Shown: positions 33,561-44,049 of the stretch, piece by piece | Layout: every line of letters begins with the position of its first letter | Position numbering within the stretch: position 1 is the stretch's first letter | From: Tricholoma matsutake | Taxonomy: Eukaryota; Basidiomycota; Agaricomycetes; Agaricales; Tricholomataceae | Reading direction: 5' to 3' | Length of the DNA stretch: 64,000 bases | NCBI GenBank assembly: GCA_026075535.2 | Contig: AP026538.1 | Coordinates: 4,774,001-4,838,000, forward strand | The notes under the pieces: generated by a model | What the model was told of the DNA's origin: nothing | The model's database searches: none | The model's input: only the letters and a program-made list of their open reading frames with translations | Program-made: the position numbers and the translations under genes

Positions 33561-33926
33561 CTTTACAGTCCCCCACCTGTCCTAGTGGACTCCGACTGGA
33601 CTGACTGGAGTCCACTGGAGTCCGAGTGGAGTCCAATTGAACTACACTAAGTCATGTAGAGTTCAATTGCCCATTGGAGTCCAACTGGAGTCCGAGTAGA
33701 GTTCAACTGGAGTCCAAGTGGAGTCCAAGTGGAGTCCAAGTGGAATGCATTTCAACCAAATGATAAGTCAATTAGATATGAGCTCAAAGGACTTTGGAGT
33801 TGGTGAATTTCATAAAGTACCCACAAAATAAATTTGTGTACTGCAGGAATTGAACTCAAGACCTCACCATAAGGAATCACATGACAAACCAAACAAGTGT
33901 GCTCAACCACTTGAGCCACAGGAGAT
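33561..33926 (-). mobile_element. tRNA-derived SINE, copy 3
   Basis: On the minus strand the head contains TGGCTCAAGTGGTTGAGC, an almost ideal A box, and GAGTTCAATTCC as B box (about 33,846-33,855). A body with GTACACAAATTTATTTTGTG follows, then many GGAGTCC iterations, and it ends at CTGTAAAG (33,561). The head resembles a Leu or Ser tRNA in its long A-B spacing. Confidence 0.72.
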
Positions 33927-34027
33927 TTATTAGGGTTCAATATAAGGTTTACTTATGACTCAACTTTTCATATTCTTTGAGGAGGCATTTTTCAAACAAT
34001 TAAGATCAAAAATTTTTAATTAGCCAC

Positions 34028-34270
34028 ATCCCTTGTGTAGGACACAAGGGAGTGGGTATAATATAATAATAAACAAAAAAAAACCCCTCTCACATCTTGC
34101 GAGAGGGGGGGGATTATTACTATGTACATAAAAAACTAAACCCCTCGCGTTTGGCACAAGGGGGGGATTCATAAGTACTACAATATATATACCCCTTGCA
34201 TTCGGTGCGAGGGGGGAGCAGAGATAAATTAAAAATAATAAAGACCTCCCCACACAAAATGCGGGGGAGG
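34028..34270 (+). repeat. Five-copy GC-hairpin array
   Basis: Hairpins at 34,028-34,049, 34,084-34,110, 34,141-34,167, 34,192-34,216 and 34,245-34,270 are spaced 51-57 bp apart by AT-rich linkers. Stems are of the type CCCCTCGC/GCGAGGGG, with different but paired bases, and short loops such as ATTTGG. Related hairpins lie at 32,148-32,300. Confidence 0.7.
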
Positions 34271-34274
34271 GGGG

Positions 34275-35290
34275 TTGGGGGATGTGGTCTGGGGTGGGTG
34301 TCATTGCCCACCCCTCCTTGCACATGTCCATCGCCGTAGCAAGCCACACCCATCATCCACCCTACGAGCAGAGGCTCGTAGGTGTGGGGATGGGTGCTGT
34401 GATTGTCATAACCCTGGTGTACCCGCCATCCACCCAATGAGCAGGTGCTCGTCGGGGTGGGGTGGGTGTGTTGTCAGTTTTGTGGGTCTCCTAGTTTGGA
34501 GGGGTTGGGGGGAATGGTCAGTGATGTGGCATGCAAGGGAGAGGGTAGGTGGGTGCTTACCAGGTGGGTATCCTGCTCCGCAGGTCTCCCAGTACCCCGG
34601 TACCCCTCTGCCATCTCCTATCCTTTATCGACACCCTCACATCCCGTTTGGACAGGGAGGAGGGGGCTGGCATGGGTGTCGTTGGGTCTGGGTCGTTCTG
34701 GGTCCTGGTGCTGGTAGGCGGTGTCGTCATCATCATCGTCGACTGCACACACTCATGATCCACCCTACGAGCAGGGGCTCATAGGTGTGGGGTGGGTGTG
34801 TTGGCTCGTTTGCAGGTGGTGGTGTCATTACTAGTAGATTATAACCTAGAAAACTCAAAAAACGAGTTAGTTAGTTGATAAAAACAAAACAAAACAAAAA
34901 AAACTTATGTAGGGCCCAAACGATGTGATCTGCATCGTTTGGGCCTGCATTGGCTCGTTTGCGAGTGGTGGTGTCGTTGCCAGTAGATTATAACCTAGAA
35001 AACTAAAAAAACAGGTTAGTTAGTTTATAAAAACAAAAAGCAAACAAAAAAAAAACTTATGTAGGGCCCAAACGACGCAGATCGTGTCATTTGGGCCTGC
35101 ATTCCATCCATTCGGCTCGTTTGTGGGTGGTGGTGATGGCGGATTGGGCATGGGAGTGGTGGCAGTGGGTGTCCATGCAGTGGTGGTGGTGGTAGAGAGA
35201 GGGGGGAAGGAGGCGGCGTCGACGGTGGTGGTGGTGGTGGTATTGAGTGATGAGCTGGCACATTTGATGATGTGGCAATATGCTTTGTCA
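34275..35290 (-). repeat. Palindrome-plus-intron modules 7 and 8 (minus sense)
   Basis: Hairpins of the GGGCCCAAACGATG type lie at 34,913-34,944 and 35,064-35,097. Their intron-like parts on the minus strand end with CTAG at 34,846 and 34,995, with CTAACTAAC upstream, but the donors read ATAAGT instead of GTAAGT. Second-type hairpins lie near 34,363, 34,426 and 34,763. A GGT-rich trinucleotide run (35,160-35,245) is present. Open frames here are repeat-derived. Confidence 0.65.
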
Positions 35291-35340
35291 TACACAGCTG
35301 CACCACGGTACCTAATGCAAGTAGATGATGCCTCACACAA

Positions 35341-35672
35341 GGTACTGTGGTGTAACGGTTATATTGTGCATCATGATTGATTACATAAGCAACCTACAGA
35401 GATCTGGGTTCAATTCCTTTTCTTACACACTTTTTCAGCAGAATCTGACTGGACTCCACTTGGAATCTGACTGGACTCCACTCGGACTCCAACTGGACTC
35501 CATTGGACTCCACTGGACCAGTCCAAGTGGAATCTGGTGTTTGAGTGGATTCCACTTGGAGTCCAGTTGGACTGGACTGGGACTGGACTGGCAACTTTGC
35601 AGGCAGTTGGCTGGTGAACAGTCCTGGTGGACTCCAGTCGGAGTCCAATGGGAAAGGTGGGGGAGTGTAAAG
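35341..35672 (+). mobile_element. tRNA-derived SINE, copy 4
   Basis: It starts GGTACTGTGGTGTAACGGTT, with the A box at 35,348, and has B-box GGGTTCAATTCC at 35,406. The middle is made of GGACTCCACTTGG-type iterations and the end is GGGGGAGTGTAAAGA at 35,672. This is the clearest full-length copy, about 332 bp. Confidence 0.75.
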
Positions 35673-35870
35673 ACCTCCAAATTGAGGGGGACAACTTATG
35701 AGCAGCAGTGCCCACCCTCACTACCAATGCAAGATGGTGGGACCTTTTTTTTCTTTGTTATTCTCATTTGCTCTTGCCATTAACAGACCCCTACCCCCCC
35801 TCCTCTGCCTCCTGTAGGTGGGGGAGGGGTTTTTCTGTCACATTTCATTTTTTTTACTTTCCTAGCATCA

Positions 35871-35900
35871 CACCGCTGTGAGCAACTGCTCGCAGGGTGT
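35871..35900 (+). repeat. Second-type hairpin and AT-rich end of a module
   Basis: CTGTGAGCAACTGCTCGCAG is a palindrome like those at 14,830 and 32,603. It is followed by an AT-rich stretch to about 35,957 where the MITE half begins. Confidence 0.5.
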
Positions 35901-35957
35901 AAATGTAATTACATTTATTTAGTATATAATAGAGTTTAGTTAGAATTGAAAAATAGT

Positions 35958-36079
35958 AGTAAAGACTGGTCAAAACCAGTCTTTTGGGGGCAAGTTTGAG
36001 TGTCAGTCTAGACCAGTTGTGGTCCCAGTTGCCCCTCTTGGGGGTCAAAAAACTGGACCAAACCAGACCTTAAAACACT
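35958..36079 (+). mobile_element. Right half of a hAT-type MITE
   Basis: It ends CCTTAAAACACTA followed by GGAATATT. The sequence matches the 3' part of the MITE at 41,171-42,019. Its other half is most likely the piece at 37,676-37,865, whose flank on the minus strand is also GGAATATT. Confidence 0.65.
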
Positions 36080-36655
36080 AGGAATATTACAAGGATGAGT
36101 AATATTTGGGGTAGAAGGATAGGTTGAGGAAGAGGATGGAAAGGCCAATTCTACTGATGACAAAGTAGCTATCCAATGAATTGTAGTCTGGATCTTAACT
36201 GGTGAATTAGTTCTTTCAAATGGATGAATTTAAATAAGTTTATATTTCAATAAATGAGTTGTGGTCAGGATCTTAACTGGTGAATTAGTAGCTGATTACC
36301 CCCTGAGAGAACTTGGATTTGCCATGCATAAGGCTCCAACTGTTCTATCTATATAACTGTTTTACATGGTTTATACTGTATATGTATACCCCTTGTCACC
36401 AAAGTCACATATACAGTAGTTAAATGGTATATAGATGGTTACATAGGTTAAGTAGGAGTAGTGGTCTGACACACTACTTGCTACATACTACCTACAAATG
36501 GCTTAAATATATCTAGGAAATGCTCAATAGAGTCAATACACACAAAAAATGTGACATGTTGAGACCATGGGAATGTGACTAATGATGATCAACTCCATGA
36601 TGATCATTGTTATTACACCATGACACTTGCCATAGTAAATATACTTTTAATAGGT
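36080..36655. other. No confident gene; possible C-terminal piece of the gene at 37,874-39,228
   Basis: The first 100 bp could continue the split gene after an inversion (acidic codons after GGAATATTACAAGGATG). A pair of short direct repeats with GGATCTTAACTGGTGAATTAG occurs at 36,190 and 36,270. The rest, to 36,655, is AT-rich and shows nothing I can identify. Confidence 0.35.
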
Positions 36656-36677
36656 AATTCTTCCTTCTTTTCTCAGT

Positions 36678-36730
36678 GGACTCCAGTCAGTCTGGTCAGA
36701 GTCCACTAGGACAGGTGGGGGACTGTAAAG
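36678..36730 (+). mobile_element. SINE tail fragment, copy 5
   Basis: GGACTCCAGTCAGTCTGG to GTGGGGGACTGTAAAG; this is only the iterated part and end of the SINE family. Confidence 0.5.
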
Positions 36731-36751
36731 TACTGTCAATTTGTTCCCCCC

Positions 36752-36960
36752 TTCGCATCATCCATTGTTCCTGTGTTTGCGTCATCCGTCATTCCTGCAT
36801 TTGCATCATCCATCATTCCCGCGTTTGCATCATCCGTCGTTCCCATGTTTGTTGTCCATTGTTCCCCTGTTTGCGTCATCTGTCATTCCCCTGTTTGCAT
36901 TGTTGTCTGTTGTTTGCATTGTTGTTTGTTGTTTGTTTGCATTGTTGTCTGTCATTCCCC
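36752..36960 (+). repeat. 24-bp minisatellite
   Basis: About eight diverged units of CATCATCCGTCGTTCCCATG plus TTTG, later decaying into CATTGTTGTCTGTTGTTTG. It is open in several frames because the unit is 24 bp, giving a periodic peptide that I regard as meaningless. Confidence 0.8.
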
Positions 36961-37059
36961 CAATCACATTGTCATCCACTCTCCTCCCATTCGTCCCTCA
37001 TCATCTTGCTGTGTGTCATCCCCCCTGTTTGTATTGTCATTCTGCGCTGACATGGTCGG

Positions 37060-37600
37060 CTGCCATTGTTGCATTGTCATAGTCCAGAATTGGGTGGGTG
37101 CTAGGCGTTGGCTGTGGTCATTGTGGTGGTCCAGAAACATGCCCATTGCCACCCTGAGAGCGGCAGCTTGCAGTGGTAGCATAGGGCTTGGGTGTGAGTG
37201 GGCGACATTGTAATCAAACAGCAAGAACCTAATAATGAAGAAAAATGATTTGATTAGTTAGTTAGGAAGTAAACAAAGAAAAAAACTATAAAAAAATGTA
37301 CCATAGGGCCCAAACAATGCTAGTTCATCGTTTGGGCCACCTCCTTTGTGTTCGTTTGTTGGCAATGTTTCAGGGGGTGGTGGGTGAACATTGATGGTGG
37401 GTGTTGTGCACATGGGACTTGTTTGTTGTCATGGGAGTCAACTGGCAAATGGTGCCACTTTTGTTTTTTCAAGCACAAATGTGACCACATGGTCTGTGCA
37501 CAGCCACAGGGCATATAAGCACCCACCAAACAACTGCATTTCCCCCAGGCTTCTCCTTCTTCATGTAAACACAAGTATAATAGTATAAATAGTTATAATT
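37060..37600 (-). repeat. Palindrome-plus-intron module 9 (minus sense)
   Basis: The hairpin GGGCCCAAACAATGC... lies at 37,306-37,338. The intron-like part on the minus strand ends in TTATTAG at about 37,229 and contains CTAACTAACTAA; the donor is altered (GTACAT). A second-type hairpin is near 37,155. AT-rich sequence with GTATAATAGTATAAATAG follows at 37,577. Confidence 0.55.
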
Positions 37601-37675
37601 ATTACTTATATTCATACTTTTTTATTAGTATACATGTATGTTTTAGTATATATATTGTACTTTATATATACCATG

Positions 37676-37865
37676 ACAAGACTGGTTGCAACTGATTGCA
37701 ACCAGTCTTTGAATGGTTTTCAAATATTCCTTAAGTTGAGGCAACTGGCAACCCAACTGACCTTGAAATGGGGCAACCACAACTGATGGTCCAGTTGCTT
37801 TCAGTTGTGTTCGGTTCGGTTTTGGTTTTTTTTTCTGGTCCTATGGACCGGACCTTTAAACACTA
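37676..37865 (-). mobile_element. Left half of a hAT-type MITE
   Basis: On the minus strand it starts TAGTGTTTAAAGGTCCGGTC, preceded by GGAATATT (37,873-37,866). It matches the 5' part of the MITE at 41,171, including the AGAAAAAAA run. Confidence 0.65.
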
Positions 37866-37873
37866 AATATTCC

Positions 37874-39228
37874 AGGCCATCACCTACAGAGATATCCTCA
37901 TCCTCAAAGTTGCCAGCTCCATTGTAGCCACCAGCCCCATCATAGCCACCAACTCTGTCATAGTCACCAGCCCTGTTGTAGCTACTGGCCCTGTCATAGT
38001 CACCATAGTCACCAGCCCTGTCATTGTTGCCACCCTGGTCATTGTCACTGCCTGACTCGTCACTGGCCCCCACTGTTGCTGCCATTGTTGCTACCAGCTC
38101 CATCACTGCTGTTGTTGCTGGCCCCCTTGTCACCATCATTCCCATTGTTGCTTCCTTTACTTCCTTTGCTTTCTTTGCCACCATTGTACCCTTCCCTATC
38201 ATGATTTGTCTGATCTCCCAGATATCCTTGTTTGCATGCATACACGCATTTGTTCTTGAGGTTCAATTTGAGGAATTCTTCGATGGGCCAACCATGTGGG
38301 AGCTTCTTGAAATAGCCATGACACTGTCGTGCCTAGAGTATAATATTTTTAGGAAGGAAGATATGATGTGTAAAAAGTTAAAAGTAAAAGGGAAGGACAC
38401 ATATGGCTCCAATAATCTTGCTGATAAGTTCTTTGGGCTGGCAGTGCCACAATACTGCACAGTCGAGCCCTGCTTTAGCTGATAGGTCACAGACAGCACA
38501 CTACAATCATGAGCAAGAAATAAGTGCACACACTTGTAGGACTCACTCAAAGGAGGTTGTATGTCTCCCCATCATCTGCAAGCCCCATGGCCTCTTGGAG
38601 GTTGAATCCATTACCAGCAACTCCTTTTTCTGGGCATGGTATTGTTGTTGTAACACATTCCTTCACAGCCAGAGTCATTTGCAAGGCATTGTTCTCAGCT
38701 ACAAACAGGAAAGAAGTGCAACAATAAGTGCAACAAATCGTACATAGATATTGACATGCCTTCCAGTTTTTTCAATTGCACATCATATGTACTGGAGGAT
38801 ACAGCTATGTTTTGAATGCAATAGGTGATCATCGTGAGAGAGACAACAAAGTACTGACCTCATTTAGAGTTCTTCAGCAATTCCTGCTTAATCTTGTGGT
38901 TTTCCTTCATGCTGGGGGGGTACAGCTATGATTTTGTGGATGCAATAAGTGATTGTTGGGCAGGAGGACAAAGTACTGACCTGGTTTATGACCCTTCAAT
39001 AATTCCTGTTTGATTTTCTTGTGGTTTTCCTTTGCACTAGGAGATACAGCTATGTTTTTTAGATGCAATAAGTGATCGTCACACAGGAAGACAAAGTACA
39101 AGACCTGGTTTACGACCCTTCACCAATTCCTGCTTGGTTTTTGCAGCAGATGTGCTTGATGTTGATTTCACCTTGGAGCCAGATGCAGGTTTAGCTGAGT
39201 GAGACTTTGGAGCCATTGATCTTGTCAT
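37874..39228 (-). pseudogene. Spliced repeat-associated gene, truncated by a MITE (unknown function)
   Basis: From ATG 39,228 (MTRSMAPKSHSAKPASGSK) exon 1 runs to 39,105. It is followed by exon-intron units 38,981-39,036 and 38,859-38,911, then an exon 38,547-38,698 with LQEAMGLADDGETYNLL. A later part has LPHGWPIEEFLKLNLKNKCV near 38,280 and a Gly/Asp/Tyr-rich acidic tail to the MITE. The phrase pattern resembles hypothetical proteins common in mushroom repeats, but I cannot name the family. A TGA ends exon 3 in frame, so it is probably decayed. Confidence 0.5.
38859..39104 (-). repeat. Tandem duplication of an exon-intron unit (about 124 bp)
   Basis: Three successive units on the minus strand each hold an exon ending KQELLKGHKPG or similar and an intron of about 68 nt starting GTCAGTAC or GTCTTGTAC. 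The exons are 53-56 nt. The third intron continues to about 38,790. Confidence 0.65.
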
Positions 39229-39852
39229 GGGGAACAACAAGGTGAAGCCAGTTTATAAGCGTGAGCAGAGATATGTTCCGTCGATAAGCCATACATTGAT
39301 GGGGAAATTGTCCATGCAGTTAGTTACCAGCAACACTTCTAGCATGAGGGTCATTTTGACCTGAGAGTGGCTGTGACCTGCATTTACATACTCAATGAAT
39401 TGAGCAGGAATAATTATCATGCAACCACTTCATAACATACAGAACCTGCCTGTATCCATGGTGAAAAGGTTCTAGTGCAAGAACAGCAGTGATTTAAGCA
39501 TCGACAAGACATAATTTATGTACCAAAGATATTCAGCAGAAATGGTTGACATCCAACCACTTAGGGTCAGATCTTGCATGATGTATGGAACCTGTGTACC
39601 TACGCACCCTGATGAAAAGGATTGAACACAGTTCTAGTGCCAGGGGAGTGTTAGTGGATGTAATTGGATAGTTGGATCATGCATGTAAATGGGCCTGTCC
39701 ATGCCCATGCTTGCAGTGAAAAGGGGTACAGCTTCAAAGAGCTTTGAGGGCAACAGCTGCAATAGAAGTGGGCTTGGAAGCATCCAGTGGTTTTGTTATG
39801 AAAGGAGAGCTGTAGCAGAAGACACGACACATTACTTATGTGGCACCCTTGA

Positions 39853-40621
39853 TTGTCCCTGGATGAAATTATGATGTTAGCACTATTAATTCATTCAGTG
39901 ATACAACAAGTTTTAAGATGCAACCAGATCTTGAAGATAAGTTGCAAGGGCATGGACAGCAAGGATAAAAGTTGTCAGTTCAGTCAAGAAGTAAATCCCA
40001 ACACCTACCAATGCACAATGCCCTCTGGACATTTTCAGCCAGCAATCTCCTCCACGCCTCTTCCTCCAGTGAGGCACTTAGTTGTCATCAACAGTGAGAC
40101 CAAACCTGAAAGCAAGGGCCTATATCCAAACAATGACAACAAATTTGTGTCAGTTATTGAAGATTAAGCTGGATTGCCTGAATTCCAGCATGGGACCATC
40201 AACTCAAGCCCTCCATCACCAGCCAGCAACAATGTCAACCACAATGGGTCGAACAACAATGGTGAATTTTTTCTCAGGGAAAGATGTGCAAGAACTGAAT
40301 TCTTGTTTAGCCAAAGCAGCCTGCAGAGCTCAAGTCAGTGTGGATGAAGGGAACACTTCTGGGGTGACAAATACTGACATTGTATTGTCACTGGGCAACA
40401 AGGTGAGAAGAAATTCATTATAATTATCATGATGCTGACCTATAAAATCATTTCAGGAAATGACAAAGATTGAAGTCCACGAAGGCTTGTACCATTCTGA
40501 TCTGACCATCAACATCAATGTCAAACAAGTGCAAGTCAGAGGGAGAAAGCATGAGCAGGAACTTGAGGACTATGAAGAGAGAACAGAAATTCATGTCCAA
40601 GTAAAGAAGACTAAGAAGTAG
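39853..40621 (+). pseudogene. Degraded two-exon gene (unknown function)
   Basis: The 3' end is well defined: an exon ending LSLGNK, then an intron 40,403-40,456 (GTGAGA to TTTCAG, 54 nt, phase 0), then an exon starting EMTKIEVHEGLYHSDL and ending at TAG 40,619. Upstream frames (SKDKSCQFSQEVNPNTYQ, and a Ser/Asn-rich stretch) are separated by a stop at 40,165 and a frameshift near 40,258. I do not recognise the protein. Confidence 0.45.
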
Positions 40622-40945
40622 TCCATGGCAATGAATGTACACAATTGCAAGTCAAACATGTTGATTTTTTCTGTTGGTTGCATAAACAAACCATGGGGTT
40701 CAAATTGATGATTGCTATGCTTTGACACTTATATCTCAAAATGATGCATTGCTTGCATGTTAGGCCACTAGTGACATCTGAACAGGAACAACGGTTTATT
40801 TTAAAATACAAACAAAACAAAAAATCTACAGTGATATCAGCAAGGTTATTCATCATGGGTGAATAAGAGATATGTACAGTCATTAAATCCTAATATCAGT
40901 CAGGTCATAAGCAGTATTTGGGTGGTCGTTGACAATGGTAAGGCC

Positions 40946-43260
40946 TCAAGGATAAGAAACATGGCATAAAGAGGCAGCATGGGATAGACATTGGGGAGTA
41001 ATGGGAGCTTGTCCGAAATGGTCATAGAAGGTCTTTACATAAAAATGAATAATCTCACCCTCAAGGTCTTCAATCTCCCATTCTGTCCATTGCATTTTCT
41101 TTGCAAGAATGGTTGGGGGAACTTCTCCTTTCCATGTCATCATCACCTTCTTCAACACACGTAAATATACTAGTGTTTAAAGGTCCAGTCTGTAGGACAG
41201 AAAAAAAGACCAAAACTGAACTGAACTGGACTGATTAGGACTGGACCAGTGGTCTATTTATAGACCAGTCTTTTTCAGTCCAGTTGCTGGTCTTTTGTTT
41301 TGAAAAATATAGTAGGACCAATGAAAAACTGGTTTAAGCCAGTTGTGACTGGTCTTTTGTCTCAACATATGTTGGACCTTACTCCAACACATATCTACCC
41401 CATTTTCGGTCCCTGGATCATCAAAAATGGTCAAGAACTGGTTGAGATATGACCAAAAACATTTTTGTATGAGGATTTTGTTGTATCAGAACAACTTTGA
41501 TTGCATTGCTTATTACCTGAGCTATAATTTTTTTTGTACAGCTATATAACATCATAAAAGTAACAGCAACACACCTAATTATCTTTACCATGTGATTTTA
41601 TTCATATAACAGCCCAAATGAGTGTGACTACAAACTACAAATTACAAACTAAAAACCACAACTTGAATGCATGTCCTTTCAGTTTTGGCCATATCTCAGT
41701 CAAATATTGATGGAATTGCTTAAACATTGAATCAGTCTATGGAGTATTACAATCTCTATCCATGAATATAATGTATCTGAGGTAATGGTCATATTTGTTG
41801 AGATACATATGGGTTATTTGGCATAATAAAGTTCACAACAAAAGACTGGTCTGAACCAGTCTTTTTTCAGTCTTTTTTCAGTCCATGGACTGATTAGGAC
41901 CAGTCCTAAAGGGTCCGGTTGCAGTCCTCCAATATTTTGGTTGGTCCTAGACCGGTTGCGGTTGCTGGTTGCCCCATTTGGAAGTCAAAAACTGGACTGG
42001 ACTGGACCTTTAAACACTAAAATATACAGATCTGGGCTCCCAATGCACATTCCTGAGACCATGATTGGCTGTGCCCAAGTCTGCCACCAGCAATGATGCA
42101 GATGCTCCACCTGGAAAACAGGCTCTGATGAGTTCTTGATGATCATTGCTGGTGCTGGTTGTGACCCATGCATTGAGAGCAAGGAGCTCAAACCTAAAGC
42201 TAACTCAGCCAGTTCCCAAAGAATTTCTTCACACTTGTGGTCACCCAATGAATTGATGATGCTACCATTCCATATCAGTTGACCACCATTTGATTATGTA
42301 AAGTCAACTCTGTCTGCCATCAAAGAATCATCCATAAATCGCTGTGTGGTCTCCCACATTTTGCTGCTTTTTGTACTCAAAGAGCCCGCTTTCTTTTCAC
42401 TGATGAGCTTGAAGGTGAGAAAGTTGCACCAAAGACTATTAGGGCTTGTCAATGCAGTGGAATTGTAAGTGCTGAGCTGGTAGATCATAACTGTACAAAA
42501 TTTGAGCCAGCTTCAGAAATAGGCATCTTGATGTTCTTTGTTTTGAACCACAATGAACAAAGCAGGCTCAGGAAAGATATAACCCTCTGCCATTGCGGGT
42601 GGAGGATTTTGGGGAGTAAAATCCAAAAGAGCCTTTCACCAGCTCGGAATCAGTGGTGGTAAGAACGGGCTTTCAAGATCTTCAATTTATTCTGCCCACT
42701 TGGTGGCATCTTGAGAACATTAGAATTCTTTTTGGCATCTGTAGCCATGTAAGCCAAAATACTTATTCATTACAATAGAAACCTACATGGGCTATAAAGC
42801 TGCCTGCATACTTCATGGTTAGAGATCTCTTTGCATGGCAGTGGAGTGATACTAGTTTTGGTGTGGATGGACCAAAATGGATTTTGATACCACAGATAAT
42901 GTTGGACATGTCTTGCTATTGCTCAATATTTGTCAATGTGATCACCATTTCCACAATAGATAGTGGGATGCAAAGGATGAGTGGCTGAGCCAAGAGGGAT
43001 GAAACCTCCTGGAGTTTGGACAGGTGCAAGTGCCCTCATGCGAATTGAGGACAGCATTGAGAATGGCCTCACAAGCCAAACTGGGATGCCAGCCCAAAAA
43101 AACTGATCGCACATGATAAGATCCATAGTAAAAACCCCCATGACTTTTGCTGTGGTAGGAGGATATGTCTGCATGGGTGTGGGCAGTTCATTCATTGAGA
43201 GGATGGAGCAAAAATAGTTGTAGTAATTGAGAAGAGCCGTTAACTCAACAAAAATCCTCT
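40946..43260 (-). pseudogene. Repeat-associated ORF downstream of the Plavaka transposase
   Basis: Minus-strand pieces read AGIPVWLVRPFSMLSSIRMR near 43,080, a middle region (42,294-42,488, 41,985-42,248), and a C-terminus ending IIHFYVKTFYDHFGQAPITP (41,158-40,946). These phrases resemble a large family of hypothetical proteins seen beside transposons in Agaricomycetes; that attribution is from memory. The coding sequence is interrupted by the MITE at 41,171-42,019 and by several stops. Confidence 0.55.
41171..42019 (+). mobile_element. hAT-type MITE, 849 bp
   Basis: Inverted termini TAGTGTTTAAAGGTCC and GGACCTTTAAACACTA are flanked by AAATATAC on both sides (41,163-41,170 and 42,020-42,027). 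The internal sequence is over 90 percent identical by eye to the MITE at 46,127-46,967 read in reverse. There is no coding capacity. Confidence 0.9.
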
Positions 43261-43464
43261 ACATCTTGCATACAGTGAGTTGCATGTGATGAAAATTCAT
43301 TGAGATGAATTTGAGGCAATGTAAAAGATTCTCCAAAATGACAATAAGCTAGGAAATGAGCACTGTGAGACTGGTGGGGTATGGATTTCAGCCATTCAAG
43401 TAAGAAAATGGGAAATATCTAATGTAAATGGATGGATATATGGTGGATGAACTTGAGATGAATT

Positions 43465-43870
43465 TTAATGCTGTAGCTTTCAAATGGATGGAATGCAGAC
43501 ATATTTTGTTACAACTTTTTCATAAGTGAATAGGATGAAATTTCTTCTTGTAAATGAATGAATTATAGGGGTGGTTTTAATACTGTAGATTTCAAACATC
43601 AAATGGATGGAAGTCAGACATATTTTATTACAACTTTTTCATAAGTGAATAGGATGAAATTTCTTCTTGTAAATGAATGAATTATAGGGGAGGTTTTAAT
43701 ACTGTAGATTTCAAACCTCAAATGGATGGAAGTCAGACATATTTTATTACAACTTTTTCATAAGTGAGTAGGATGAAATTTCTTCTTGAAAATGCTTTTA
43801 ATACTGTAGATTTCAAACATCAAATAGATGGAAGTCAGACATATAATATTACAGGTCTTTCATGAATAAA
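43465..43870 (+). repeat. Tandem repeat, about 119 bp, 3.5 copies
   Basis: Units contain GACATATTTTATTACAAC, CATAAGTGAATAGGATGAAA and ACTGTAGATTTCAAACATCA, with the last unit shortened. It lies between the transposase and the downstream ORF and has no coding content. Confidence 0.85.
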
Positions 43871-44049
43871 CAGGATGTAATTTCTTTCCAGAAGTGATTA
43901 AATCCTGGGGATGAATTCAATCTCAGTGCAAGGGGTGGACCTTGGGCAGGAGGTGGTGATTTCTATGGGTGTTTCTCAGATATTTAGGGATGGATTAAAA
44001 ATATGTTGACCATTCTATTGCAACATATGGTAGGGGTTATGTGACATGT

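Noticed and set aside
33207..33926. tRNA genes suggested by good A and B boxes
   Set aside because: The spacing and flanks do not fold into a cloverleaf with an acceptor stem, and the same heads recur with SINE bodies and tails at several places; they are SINE promoters.
35084..35380. Valine/glycine-rich ORF on the plus strand and proline/threonine-rich ORFs opposite
   Set aside because: They come from a GGT/ACC trinucleotide run inside module 8.
36676..37213. Histidine/proline- or cysteine-rich proteins in three plus-strand frames
   Set aside because: All three frames are open because of the 24-bp minisatellite and C/T-rich repeats; there is no conserved motif.
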